This document shows positions 9,034-16,853 of a stretch of 64,000 bases of DNA, piece after piece. The translations under genes and the position numbers were made by a program. Below the pieces are notes generated by a model that saw only the letters and a program-made list of their open reading frames with translations, had not been told where the DNA came from and did not search any database. The stretch's first letter is position 1, and each line of letters opens with the position of its first letter. Location of the stretch: assembly GCF_039531165.1 (NCBI RefSeq), contig NZ_BAAAPN010000028.1, positions 15,068-79,067 on the forward strand, in the 5' to 3' direction. The stretch comes from Nostocoides_A vanveenii. Lineage in GTDB: Bacteria > Actinomycetota > Actinomycetes > Actinomycetales > Dermatophilaceae.

Positions 9034-10455
9034 CTAGCCGACCGCTCCTTCCATTTGCAGTTCGATCAGGCGATTGAGTTCGAGGGCGTACTCCATCGGC
9101 AACTCGCGCGCGATCGGCTCGACGAAGCCGCGCACAATCATCGCCATGGCCTCCTGCTCCGAGAGCCCGCGCGACATCAGATAGAACATCTGGTCCTCGC
9201 TGACCTTCGAGACGCTCGCCTCGTGGCCCATCTGGACGTCGTCCTCGCGGATGTCGACATAGGGGTAGGTGTCGGAGCGGCTGATCTGGTCCACGAGCAG
9301 CGCATCGCAGACGACGCTCGACTTGCTGCCGTGGGCGCCCTCGACGATCTGGATCAGGCCGCGATAGGAGGTGCGTCCGCCGCCGCGCGCGACCGACTTG
9401 CTGACGATGGTCGAGGAGGTGTTGGGCGCCGCGTGCACCATCTTGGCGCCGGCGTCCTGGTGCTGGCCCTCGCCCGCGAAGGCGATGGACAGCGTCTCGC
9501 CCTTGGCGTGCTCACCGAGCAGGTAACACGCGGGGTACTTCATCGTGACCTTGGATCCGATATTGCCGTCCACCCACTCCATCGTCCCGCCCTCGGCGAC
9601 CGTGGTGCGTTTGGTGACGAGGTTGTAGACGTTGTTAGACCAGTTCTGGATGGTCGTGTAGCGGACGCGGGCGTTCTTCTTCACCACGATCTCGACGACC
9701 GCCGAGTGCAGGCTGTCGGACTTGTAGATGGGCGCTGTGCATCCCTCGACGTAGTGCACATAGGAGCCCTCGTCAGCGATGATGAGCGTCCGCTCGAACT
9801 GGCCCATATTCTCGGTGTTGATCCGGAAGTAGGCCTGCAACGGGATGTCGACGTGCACGCCCGGGGGGACATAGATGAACGAGCCACCCGACCATACGGC
9901 CGTGTTGAGCGACGCGAACTTGTTGTCGCCGGCCGGGATGACGGAGGTGAAGTATTCGCGGAAAAGGTCTTCGTGCTCGCGCAGCCCGGTGTCGGTGTCG
10001 ACGAAGATGACCCCTTTTTCCTCCAAATCCTCTCGGATTTGATGGTAAACAACTTCGCTTTCATATTGCGCGGCCACGCCGGCGACGAGGCGCTGCTTCT
10101 CGGCCTCGGGGATGCCGAGGCGGTCATAGGTGGTGCGGATGTCCTCGGGCAGTTCCTCCCAGGAGGTGGCCTGCTTCTCGGTGGACTTCACGAAGTACTT
10201 GATGTTCTGGAAGTCGATGCCGGTCAGGTCGCTCCCCCACTGCGGCATCGGCTTCTTGTCGAACAGCCGCAGGGCCTTCAGCCGCAGGTCGGTCATCCAC
10301 TGGGGCTCGTTCTTGCGGCGGGAGATGTCGCGGACGACCTCGTCGTTCAGGCCGCGCCGGGCGGTCGCGCCCGCGTCGTCCCTGTCGGCCCAGCCGTATT
10401 CGTAGTGGCCCAGGCCCTTCAGTCCGGGGTTGAGGTCTTCGATGCTCTGCGTCAT
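9034..10455 (-). CDS. sufB: SufB: Fe-S scaffold subunit
   Basis: The main scaffold on which SufBCD builds clusters. It has 473 residues, the normal length. Typical segments are FVKSTEKQATSWEELPEDI, YVPPGVHVDIPLQAYFRI and SRGLSEQEAMAMIVRGFVEP near the C terminus. No intein is present, in contrast to the mycobacterial SufB. The ATG start overlaps the sufR stop by 4 bases (ATGA), so an upstream in-frame start is not needed. It is co-transcribed with sufR and the genes to sufT. Confidence 0.97.
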   Translation of the reverse strand: MTQSIEDLNPGLKGLGHYEYGWADRDDAGATARRGLNDEVVRDISRRKNEPQWMTDLRLKALRLFDKKPMPQWGSDLTGIDFQNIKYFVKSTEKQATSWEELPEDIRTTYDRLGIPEAEKQRLVAGVAAQYESEVVYHQIREDLEEKGVIFVDTDTGLREHEDLFREYFTSVIPAGDNKFASLNTAVWSGGSFIYVPPGVHVDIPLQAYFRINTENMGQFERTLIIADEGSYVHYVEGCTAPIYKSDSLHSAVVEIVVKKNARVRYTTIQNWSNNVYNLVTKRTTVAEGGTMEWVDGNIGSKVTMKYPACYLLGEHAKGETLSIAFAGEGQHQDAGAKMVHAAPNTSSTIVSKSVARGGGRTSYRGLIQIVEGAHGSKSSVVCDALLVDQISRSDTYPYVDIREDDVQMGHEASVSKVSEDQMFYLMSRGLSEQEAMAMIVRGFVEPIARELPMEYALELNRLIELQMEGAVG

Positions 10456-11195
10456 CGGTCTCTCCGTTCGGTTGGGATGGTGCTGGACGGTGCCGGCTCG
10501 GTCGGGATGAAGGTCGTGCAGACGTGGTCGCCGTGCGCGAGGGTGGCGAGGCGCTGGACGTGTACGCCGAGCAGTCGGGAGAAGGCTTCGGCCTCGGCGT
10601 CGCAGAACTGCGGGAATTCCGCCGCGACCGACTGCACCGGGCAGTGCCCCTGGCACAACTGGATGCCAGTCAACGGAGCAGCCGCTCCCGGCAGGCCGAT
10701 CGGCCGGGCGCTCGCGTCGAAGCCGTCGCGGGTCAGCGCACTGACGAGGGCGTCGACGCGCTCACCCGTGCCCTCCAGGTCGGCCAACTCGACGGCATAC
10801 CCCTTCTCCAGCTTCGCGATTCGAGCGCGGGCGAAGGAGGCGACGGCGACAGGCCCGGCGGTCTCGGCGAGGAAGGTCAGCGCCTCGCTCGCGAGGTGGC
10901 CGTAGTCGCTGGTCAGTGCCTCGTGGCCGCTGTCGGAGACGACGTATGCCCGTGCCGGTCGCCCGCGACCGCGGCGCGGCCCGAGGTCGTCGCGGACCTC
11001 GATCAAACCCGCCTCGAGCAGGCCGTCGACCTGGCGACGGACGGCGGTGTCGCTGATCCCGAGGAGGGTGGCGAGGCGAGTCGTGGTCACGGGCGCATGA
11101 CGGCTGATGGCGCGCAGCACTCGTCCACGGGCCCCGGCCTCGGGGGCCACGGGCACGCTGGCATGGTGCGCTGCCGTCATGCCTTGAATAACCAC
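10452..11195 (-). CDS. sufR: SufR: Fe-S sensing repressor of the suf operon
   Basis: An ArsR/MarR-like winged-helix regulator of 247 residues. The N-terminal winged helix runs about 25-95 (TRLATLLGISDTAVRRQVD as recognition region). The C-terminal part has CQGHCPVQ, then a Cys in FPQFCDAE, fit to bind a cluster. SufR represses suf when cluster supply is good. The GTG at 11195 is chosen because TAACAT lies 6 bases before it, as in a leaderless message; the later ATG five codons on has only 1 base after AAGG and is less likely. Confidence 0.93.
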   Translation of the reverse strand: MVIQGMTAAHHASVPVAPEAGARGRVLRAISRHAPVTTTRLATLLGISDTAVRRQVDGLLEAGLIEVRDDLGPRRGRGRPARAYVVSDSGHEALTSDYGHLASEALTFLAETAGPVAVASFARARIAKLEKGYAVELADLEGTGERVDALVSALTRDGFDASARPIGLPGAAAPLTGIQLCQGHCPVQSVAAEFPQFCDAEAEAFSRLLGVHVQRLATLAHGDHVCTTFIPTEPAPSSTIPTERRDR

Positions 11196-11260
11196 ACACC
11201 CATGTTAGGTATTTCCCCGCGGCGTGTCTAAGGAAGGTAACCCTAAGTGTCGCTGTCGTG
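11196..11260 (-). promoter_or_regulatory. sufR promoter, leaderless
   Basis: Read leftward, TTAGAC and TAACAT are spaced 18 bases, and TAACAT is 6 bases from the GTG. Just upstream is TTAGGGTTACCTTCCTTAG (about 11228-11246), which weakly recalls a DtxR/IdeR iron box (about 12 of 19 positions by eye). This is the likely regulatory region for iron or cluster status; the operator itself is not clear. Confidence 0.5.
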
Positions 11261-11267
11261 GACGCGG

Positions 11268-12422
11268 TCAGTTCGGCGTCACCCGCAGGAGGTGCGCGCC
11301 TTGACCGTCTTGAAGCAGGTAGATCGCCCCGTCCGGGCCCTGCTCGACCTCGCGAATGCGGGCGTTCATCGGCCACTGATCGCCTTTGGTCGCCGTCGTC
11401 TCGTCGAGGTCGACGCGGATCAGGGCCTGGCCGGAGAGGGCACCGACGAAGGCATCGCCGCGCCACTGCGGGAAGAGCGGGCCGGAGTAGATCATCAGGC
11501 TGCCGGGTGAGATCGAGGGATTCCACCAGACTTTGGGCGCCTCGAAACCGTCGCCAGCCCGGTGGTCGGGGATGTCCTGGCCGCTGTAGTGCGAGCCATT
11601 GGAGGCCGCGGGCCAGCCGTAGTTCGCGCCCGCCCGGATGAGGTTGATCTCGTCGCCGCCCATGGGGCCCATCTCGGACTCCCAGAGGTTCCCGGCGGCA
11701 TCGAAGGCGATCCCGAGCGGATTGCGGTGACCGTAGCTGTAGATCTCGTCTGCCGGAGACCCCTTGTCTACGAACGGGTTTCCCGGTGCCGGCGCGCCGT
11801 CGAGAGTGAGGCGGACGGTCTTGCCGAGGGTGGTGCCCAGGTCCTGGGCGGGGTCGAACTTCTGCCGTTCACCGCTGGTGACGAACAGGAAGCGCTTGTC
11901 GGGACTGATCGCCAGCCGGTGGCCGAAGTGGCCGCTGCCGCTGGTTTTGGGCTGTTGGCGCCAGATCACCGTCAGACCCTCCAGGCGGGCCCGGTCGCCG
12001 TCGAGGACGAGTCTGGCCCGGCCCACGGCCGCGCCGGTGCCCCCGTCGCCGGCTTCCGCCCAGCTCAGATAGACCCGCTGAGTCTTTGCGAAGTCCGGGC
12101 CGACGAGGACATCGCCGAGCCCACCCTGGCCTTCGGCCACGACCTTGGGCGTCCCACTGACCTCGATCCGCTTGCCGGAGTCCAGGTTGCGAATCGACAA
12201 GGCGCCGTCTCGCTCGGTCACCAGCAGGCGCGAGGAGTCGGGCAGGAAGGTCATCGCCCACGGCTCGTCGTAGGTCGCGATCTCGGTCACCCGGAACGGC
12301 AAGGTGCTGGACGACGCCATCGACGACGACGCCACCGTCGGCGATGCGGTCGGGGAACTCGGGGTGCAGGCCGCGACACCGAGCGCCACGAGAGCGGCGG
12401 GCAGGAGGCGAGCGCACGGCAT
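11268..12422 (-). CDS. Lipoprotein PQQ-dependent-type sugar dehydrogenase
   Basis: Exported six-bladed beta-propeller of the glucose/sorbosone dehydrogenase family, 384 residues. The lipoprotein signal is MPCARLLPAALVALGVAAC with cleavage before the Cys. Family segments include YDEPWAMTFLPD, GGLGDVLVGPDF and YGHRNPLGIAFD, then GGDEINLIRAGANYGWPA. No PQQ biosynthesis genes are in the window, so the cofactor and substrate are not shown. The ATG start has a TACCGT -10 6 bases upstream (leaderless); the longer in-frame extension lacks a signal peptide start. Confidence 0.88.
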   Translation of the reverse strand: MPCARLLPAALVALGVAACTPSSPTASPTVASSSMASSSTLPFRVTEIATYDEPWAMTFLPDSSRLLVTERDGALSIRNLDSGKRIEVSGTPKVVAEGQGGLGDVLVGPDFAKTQRVYLSWAEAGDGGTGAAVGRARLVLDGDRARLEGLTVIWRQQPKTSGSGHFGHRLAISPDKRFLFVTSGERQKFDPAQDLGTTLGKTVRLTLDGAPAPGNPFVDKGSPADEIYSYGHRNPLGIAFDAAGNLWESEMGPMGGDEINLIRAGANYGWPAASNGSHYSGQDIPDHRAGDGFEAPKVWWNPSISPGSLMIYSGPLFPQWRGDAFVGALSGQALIRVDLDETTATKGDQWPMNARIREVEQGPDGAIYLLQDGQGAHLLRVTPN

Positions 12423-12434
12423 ACGGGCACGGTA
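12423..12434 (-). promoter_or_regulatory. Leaderless -10 for the sugar dehydrogenase gene
   Basis: TACCGT followed by 6 bases and the ATG, on the minus strand. The spacing puts the transcript start at or next to the start codon. It faces the next promoter back to back. Confidence 0.5.
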
Positions 12435-12526
12435 ACCCGGTGGGCTGGGCGGGGACCGGGCCGGCGAGCGGCCAAACCAGCCGGTGCAGGGTGCGACCGC
12501 CGCGATGTCGGCGAACCGGCCCGGCA

Positions 12527-12538
12527 TACACTCCCCGG
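12527..12538 (+). promoter_or_regulatory. Leaderless -10 for the ABC ATPase gene
   Basis: TACACT followed by 6 bases and the GTG start. It supports the start chosen for the ATPase gene. Confidence 0.55.
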
Positions 12539-13246
12539 GTGTCCGCAGTCGAGGTCTCCGACGTCCACAAGTCGTATGGCGCGACGCAGGCCTTGGACGG
12601 CGCGACCTGGTCGGCTGGGGGCGGCCGGGTCACCGCGGTGCTCGGCCCGAACGGCGCCGGCAAGTCGACGACGATCGAGTGCTTGCAGGGTTTGCAGCGC
12701 CCCGATTCGGGGTCGGTGCGGGTGCTGGGTGTCGATCCTTGGGGAGCCGACGCCGAGCACCGGGCACGCGTTGGGCTGATGCTGCAGGACGGCGGCCTGC
12801 CCACGATGGTCAAGCCCCTGCCGCTGCTTCGGCATCTGGCCGCCCTCTACGCCGATCCCGCCGACGCGTCGAGGCTCGCCGCCCGTCTCGGCATCGACGG
12901 GTTCGCCGGCACGATCACCCGACGGCTCTCGGGCGGGCAGCGTCAGCGGGTGGCGCTCGCGGCGGCCCTCATCGGCCGGCCGGATGTGCTCTTCCTGGAC
13001 GAACCGACCGCGGGCCTGGATCCGCATACACGTCTAGAGGTGTGGGACATCGTGCGCGAGGAGGCGGACCGCGGCGTCACCGTCGTGCTGGCCACGCACT
13101 CCTTCGAGGAGGCCGAACGGGTGGCCGACGACCTCGTCATCATCAGCCACGGTCGGGTCCGGGCCGCAGGCACGCGGGCAGAGGTCGAAGGTGAGGACAC
13201 CTTGGAACGCGTCTACTTCAGCCTGACGTCGGGTGCTCAGCGGTGA
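12539..13246 (+). CDS. ABC exporter ATP-binding protein
   Basis: A 235-residue ATPase of the CcmA/drug-exporter type. Walker A GPNGAGKST is near residue 35, the signature is RLSGGQRQRVALA near 125 and Walker B LFLDEPTAGLDP near 149, then the H-loop ATHSFEEAE. It pairs with the permease that starts 4 bases inside its end. The gene context (between suf and the heme A synthase) matches other actinobacteria, where such a pair lies next to ctaA, so a link to cytochrome oxidase or heme is possible but not shown. Confidence 0.93.
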   Translation: MSAVEVSDVHKSYGATQALDGATWSAGGGRVTAVLGPNGAGKSTTIECLQGLQRPDSGSVRVLGVDPWGADAEHRARVGLMLQDGGLPTMVKPLPLLRHLAALYADPADASRLAARLGIDGFAGTITRRLSGGQRQRVALAAALIGRPDVLFLDEPTAGLDPHTRLEVWDIVREEADRGVTVVLATHSFEEAERVADDLVIISHGRVRAAGTRAEVEGEDTLERVYFSLTSGAQR

Positions 13247-13995
13247 GCACGTCGAGGGATCGCGCGGCGCCGGCGGGTCGGCGCGTGCGCCGGCAGGCGG
13301 GCTTCGAGGCCGGGATCCTGTTGCGCAATGGCGAACAGTTGTTGGTGGCGATCATCCTGCCGGTTTTGGCCCTGGTCGGCCTGCAGGTGGCGAATGTGCC
13401 CGACCTCGGGACAAACCGGATCGCCCTCGTCGCGCCGGGCGTGCTGGCGCTGGCCGTGGCGTCGACGGCGTTCACAGGGCAGGCGATCTCTTCTGCCTTC
13501 GACCGGCGCAATGGGGTGCTGCGGTTGCTCGGGACCACGCCGCTGGGACGTGGCGGGCTTGTGGGCGGCAAGATGATCGCGACGTCGGCAGTGCTGGCGA
13601 TCCACCTGGTGGTCCTGGCGATCATGGCCGCGCTCTTCGGGTGGCGACCGATGGCCGGCGGAATCCTGCCCGGGTTGGTGACGATCGTGCTGGGCGAGGC
13701 ATGCTTCGTGGCGCTCGCTCTGGCGGTGGCGGGCCGGATGCGGGCGGAAGCCGTTCTGGCAGTGGCAAATCTGCTCTGGGTGCTCTTCCTCGGGCTCGGT
13801 CTGCTCTTGCCCACGGGGGTGTTACCGTCGGCGATGGCCGTGGTCGCCCGCATCCTGCCATCGGGCGCCCTCGGGGACGGCTTGCGCTCGGCGTTCGCGA
13901 ACGGTCACTGGCCGATCGCGTGCTGGGGGGTGCTGATTGTCTGGCTTGCCCTCGGGGCCGCCGTCACCGCCCGCACCTTCCGCTGGTCCGACTGA
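13243..13995 (+). CDS. ABC-2 type permease subunit
   Basis: A 250-residue membrane protein with about six hydrophobic helices and the ABC-2 fold. After a basic start it runs LLVAIILPVLALVGLQV, then LVAPGVLALAVASTAFTGQ and RLLGTTPLGRGGL, the typical cytoplasmic loop. The GTG start overlaps the ATPase stop (GTGA), so the two are translated together. Substrate is not known. Confidence 0.9.
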   Translation: MSTSRDRAAPAGRRVRRQAGFEAGILLRNGEQLLVAIILPVLALVGLQVANVPDLGTNRIALVAPGVLALAVASTAFTGQAISSAFDRRNGVLRLLGTTPLGRGGLVGGKMIATSAVLAIHLVVLAIMAALFGWRPMAGGILPGLVTIVLGEACFVALALAVAGRMRAEAVLAVANLLWVLFLGLGLLLPTGVLPSAMAVVARILPSGALGDGLRSAFANGHWPIACWGVLIVWLALGAAVTARTFRWSD

Positions 13996-14041
13996 CTCTC
14001 GACGTAAGGCGGGCGTAATCGGTTGAGGTGAGCGGGCGGCA

Positions 14042-14053
14042 TACGCTCCGAAT
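14042..14053 (+). promoter_or_regulatory. Leaderless -10 for the molybdopterin oxidoreductase
   Basis: TACGCT with 6 bases to the ATG. The gene follows the ABC permease by 58 bases and has its own start site. Confidence 0.5.
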
Positions 14054-15571
14054 ATGCGGACTTCCCGTAGGGACGCGTGGGCAGGCATCTCGGCGGTCGC
14101 CGCCGGCGCTGGTGTCGGCCACCTCGTGGCCTCGATCATCGCGCCCGATGCCTCCCCGGTCTTGGCGATCGGCTCGGCCATCATCGACGCCGCGCCGACG
14201 CCGCTGAAGGAGTTCGCCGTGCGGTGGCTGGGGACTGCCGACAAGCCCGTGCTCGTCGCGGGGGTGGCGCTTGGGGCGTTGGCCTTCGGGGCTGTAGCAG
14301 GGGTGTTGCAACGGCGTGGTCTCGGGATCTGGCTGATCCTCGTGCTGGCGGCCACGTGCGCTTGGGCGACGACGACGCGCCCGTCGAGTGGCAGCTATGC
14401 GATCGTGCCGAGCCTGCTGGCCGGGCTGATCGGCATGGCCGTACTGACCGGGCTGACCGGCCGGGCCGACGGCCGCGAACCTCCCGCTGCTCCATCGACT
14501 GCCGCCGCGGCCCTCGATCGCCGCACAACTATCGGGTCGGCGCTCGCCGTCGCAGGCGGACTGGTCGCCGGGGGTGTGGGTGTCCTTCGCAACGGCAGCG
14601 CGCTGCCCGCGGACGCGGTGACGGCCCTCCCCCGTTCGGCCACCCCACTGCCGCCGCTGGCTGTCGGGCTGGAGCAGACCACCCCCGGATTGACGGCTTT
14701 TCGGACACCGGTGGCCGATTTCTACCGGATCGACACCGCCTTGGCCATCCCCCGCGTCTCGCTCCCAGACTGGCGGCTGACGATCGACGGCGACGTCGAT
14801 GCGCCCTATGACTTGACGTATGCCGATCTGCTCGCCTTGCCCATGATGGAGGCGGACATCACGCTCAACTGCGTCAGCAATCCGGTCGGCGGTGACTACA
14901 TCGGCTCCACCCGATGGCTCGGCGTGCCCGTGCGCGATGTCTTGCGACGGGCCAGAATTCGCGCGTCAGCCGATCAGATCCTGAGCACCTCGGTGGACGG
15001 GATGACCATCTCGACGCCGGTCGACGCATTGCTCGACGACCGTGGCGCGCTGCTTGCGGTCGCCATGGACGGACGGCCGCTCACCCCCATGCACGGCTAT
15101 CCGGTGCGGCTGGTGACGCCCGGCCTATATGGCTACGTCGGTGCCACGAAGTGGCTGACCCGGCTCACCGCGACGACCTACGCCGCCCAGCAGGCCTACT
15201 GGACCGAGCGCGGCTGGGCCGAGCGCGCGGAGGTCCAGACGCAGGCGCGAATCGACCTACCGCGTGACCGTCGAGTTGCGGCCGGCCCGGTCGTGATCGC
15301 CGGGGTCGCCTGGTCCCAAGCGCGACAAGGGATTTCACGCGTCGAGGTGCGCGTCGACGACGGGGACTGGGTCGAAGCCGACCTCGGCCCGGACGCCGGC
15401 GGGCACTATTGGCGGCAGTGGCGAACGACATGGAAGGCGACGGCGAGCGGGCGGCATACGGTCACGGTACGGGCGGTCGACGGCACGGGCGCCGCACAGA
15501 CCGACCAGGTCGCCGATCCCTTCCCCTCTGGCGCAACCGGGCTGCACACCCTCGACGTCGAGGTGGACTGA
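14054..15571 (+). CDS. Membrane-anchored sulfite-oxidase-like molybdopterin oxidoreductase
   Basis: A 505-residue protein. The N-terminal ~170 residues hold about four to five helices, ending in a possible twin-arginine-like segment LDRRTTIGSALAVAGG. The catalytic domain (about 210-400) is of the sulfite oxidase fold, with the molybdenum-ligand Cys in ITLNCVSNPVGGDYIGS and the segment HGYPVRLVTPGLYGY. The C-terminal ~95 residues match the molybdenum cofactor dimerisation domain (RVDDGDWVEADL, HTVTVRAVDG). It acts outside the membrane. The substrate is not known; such actinobacterial proteins are usually annotated only as molybdopterin-dependent. No maturation gene lies nearby. Confidence 0.85.
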   Translation: MRTSRRDAWAGISAVAAGAGVGHLVASIIAPDASPVLAIGSAIIDAAPTPLKEFAVRWLGTADKPVLVAGVALGALAFGAVAGVLQRRGLGIWLILVLAATCAWATTTRPSSGSYAIVPSLLAGLIGMAVLTGLTGRADGREPPAAPSTAAAALDRRTTIGSALAVAGGLVAGGVGVLRNGSALPADAVTALPRSATPLPPLAVGLEQTTPGLTAFRTPVADFYRIDTALAIPRVSLPDWRLTIDGDVDAPYDLTYADLLALPMMEADITLNCVSNPVGGDYIGSTRWLGVPVRDVLRRARIRASADQILSTSVDGMTISTPVDALLDDRGALLAVAMDGRPLTPMHGYPVRLVTPGLYGYVGATKWLTRLTATTYAAQQAYWTERGWAERAEVQTQARIDLPRDRRVAAGPVVIAGVAWSQARQGISRVEVRVDDGDWVEADLGPDAGGHYWRQWRTTWKATASGRHTVTVRAVDGTGAAQTDQVADPFPSGATGLHTLDVEVD

Positions 15572-15609
15572 CCCTCGCCGCCAGTGGCAGCCGTGCCAGG
15601 CTGGCGCCC

Positions 15610-16629
15610 ATGTCGCGCGCAACCGAGGCCGAGTCGATCGCCGAGTTCTGGCGCTGGTGGACGACAACCGGGGGGGCCACGGTCGCCTCGGCGATCGAAG
15701 GCAAGCGTCCCGCTGCCATCGCGGGAGAAGTGTCCGCGCAGGTCCACGCCCTGCACCCGGACCTCGCGTGGGAAACCGCGGCCGGGGATCTCACCAGGCA
15801 CCTGCTCGTCGTCACTGCCGCGGGTGACGGCGCCGTGCGCGCTCTCGCGCGCCGCTGGCTGCTAGCCGCCCCGGCCAGCGACGACACCTGGTCGTATGCC
15901 GATCTGCGGCAGCCGCTGCTCGACCCCGGCACTGGCTCGCTCGTCGTCGCCGGCGAGGACATCGACTTCGCTCGGACCGTCGTCGGCGCGCGTGCCGTTG
16001 GCAACCATCTCGACGTGACCGTTCAGCACCCCGCCTTTGCCGCTCTCGGGGAGGACGATCGGCTCCAGGCGGCCTATCTCGTCCTGGACGCAGTCGCTGG
16101 CGAGGAAGCCGTCGAGTGCTGGCTCGGTGAGATCGCCGCCTCGACGATCGCGCCATTGGACGCCTTCCCCGTCCAACACCTGGGCGTCTTTGTGCGCACC
16201 TTCGCCCGCGAGCGGCAAGACGACGAGGGCAATCCGCAGTGGGTGCTGCTCCGTGGCACCGGGCCGGCCGGCCCCGTGATGGCGCTCGCGCTCTCGACCT
16301 TGTCGTGCGTCATCGCCCCGCTCTTCGACACGCACGTCGCCATCGACCTGCCGTATGCCGGTCGCACCGCCGAAGAGCTGCCGGATCCCCTTGCGCTGGA
16401 GTCACTTCGCACGATTGAGGATCGCTTGGTCGACCGCCTCGGGGCCGCCGGGCTCCTGGTTGCCGCCGAGACGAGCGCCGGCGTGCGTCGCCTGCACTTC
16501 TACGTCGAGACCGATGGCGCCGGCGCCGGGCTGCTGGCCGCCCAAGCCGACAGTTGGGGGGACGGCACGGCCGACGTCACCGTCACGGCCGATCCCGGCT
16601 GGGGCGAAGTGGCGCACTTGCGCTCCTGA
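15610..16629 (+). CDS. Hypothetical cytoplasmic protein (339 aa)
   Basis: Not recognised with confidence. It has no signal peptide or membrane helix and is acidic. It begins MSRATEAESIAEFWRWWTT and has a conserved-looking central part (VQHPAFAALGEDDRLQAAYLVLD, then CWLGEI). The C-terminal ~90 residues (LESLRTIEDRLVDRLGA through RRLHFYVETDGAG) suggest a DUF695-like domain, known but without function. The ATG is preceded by CAGGCT 7 bases upstream, so it may be leaderless. It follows the oxidoreductase by 38 bases and could be in the same transcript. Confidence 0.6.
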   Translation: MSRATEAESIAEFWRWWTTTGGATVASAIEGKRPAAIAGEVSAQVHALHPDLAWETAAGDLTRHLLVVTAAGDGAVRALARRWLLAAPASDDTWSYADLRQPLLDPGTGSLVVAGEDIDFARTVVGARAVGNHLDVTVQHPAFAALGEDDRLQAAYLVLDAVAGEEAVECWLGEIAASTIAPLDAFPVQHLGVFVRTFARERQDDEGNPQWVLLRGTGPAGPVMALALSTLSCVIAPLFDTHVAIDLPYAGRTAEELPDPLALESLRTIEDRLVDRLGAAGLLVAAETSAGVRRLHFYVETDGAGAGLLAAQADSWGDGTADVTVTADPGWGEVAHLRS

Positions 16630-16853
16630 CCGGCTCCGAAAGCGCGTGAGCATCGACGCTCGCCGGGTCGCTACGGCCGCGTGAGCGCTGACTGTGTCCC
16701 GGTGGGACCACGATGTGCCGTACACTTGTTTCATCGGCCCGACCAGTTCTGCCGCGGGCTGCTTCGTCTTCTCGATTGCCATTGCTGCTGCGGACCACGA
16801 CGTCCTCGCCGGGCAGAACGACTCGTTCCGAGACTCATTGGAGTACCTCTTCG
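16630..16853 (+). promoter_or_regulatory. Leader and promoter region of the DEAD-box helicase gene
   Basis: A 224-base stretch without a believable gene. TACACT at about 16720-16725 is a possible -10, giving a leader of about 125 bases. Within it GTTCTGCC (16746-16753) can pair with GGCAGAAC (16812-16819), closing a domain of 58 bases. A structured leader would suit a cold- or stress-induced RNA helicase. GGAG at 16840 precedes the GTG by 10 bases. Confidence 0.35.

Noticed and set aside
11228..11246. A DtxR/IdeR iron box at sufR
   Set aside because: Only about 12 of 19 positions match and the halves are not symmetrical; kept as a weak note, not a feature.
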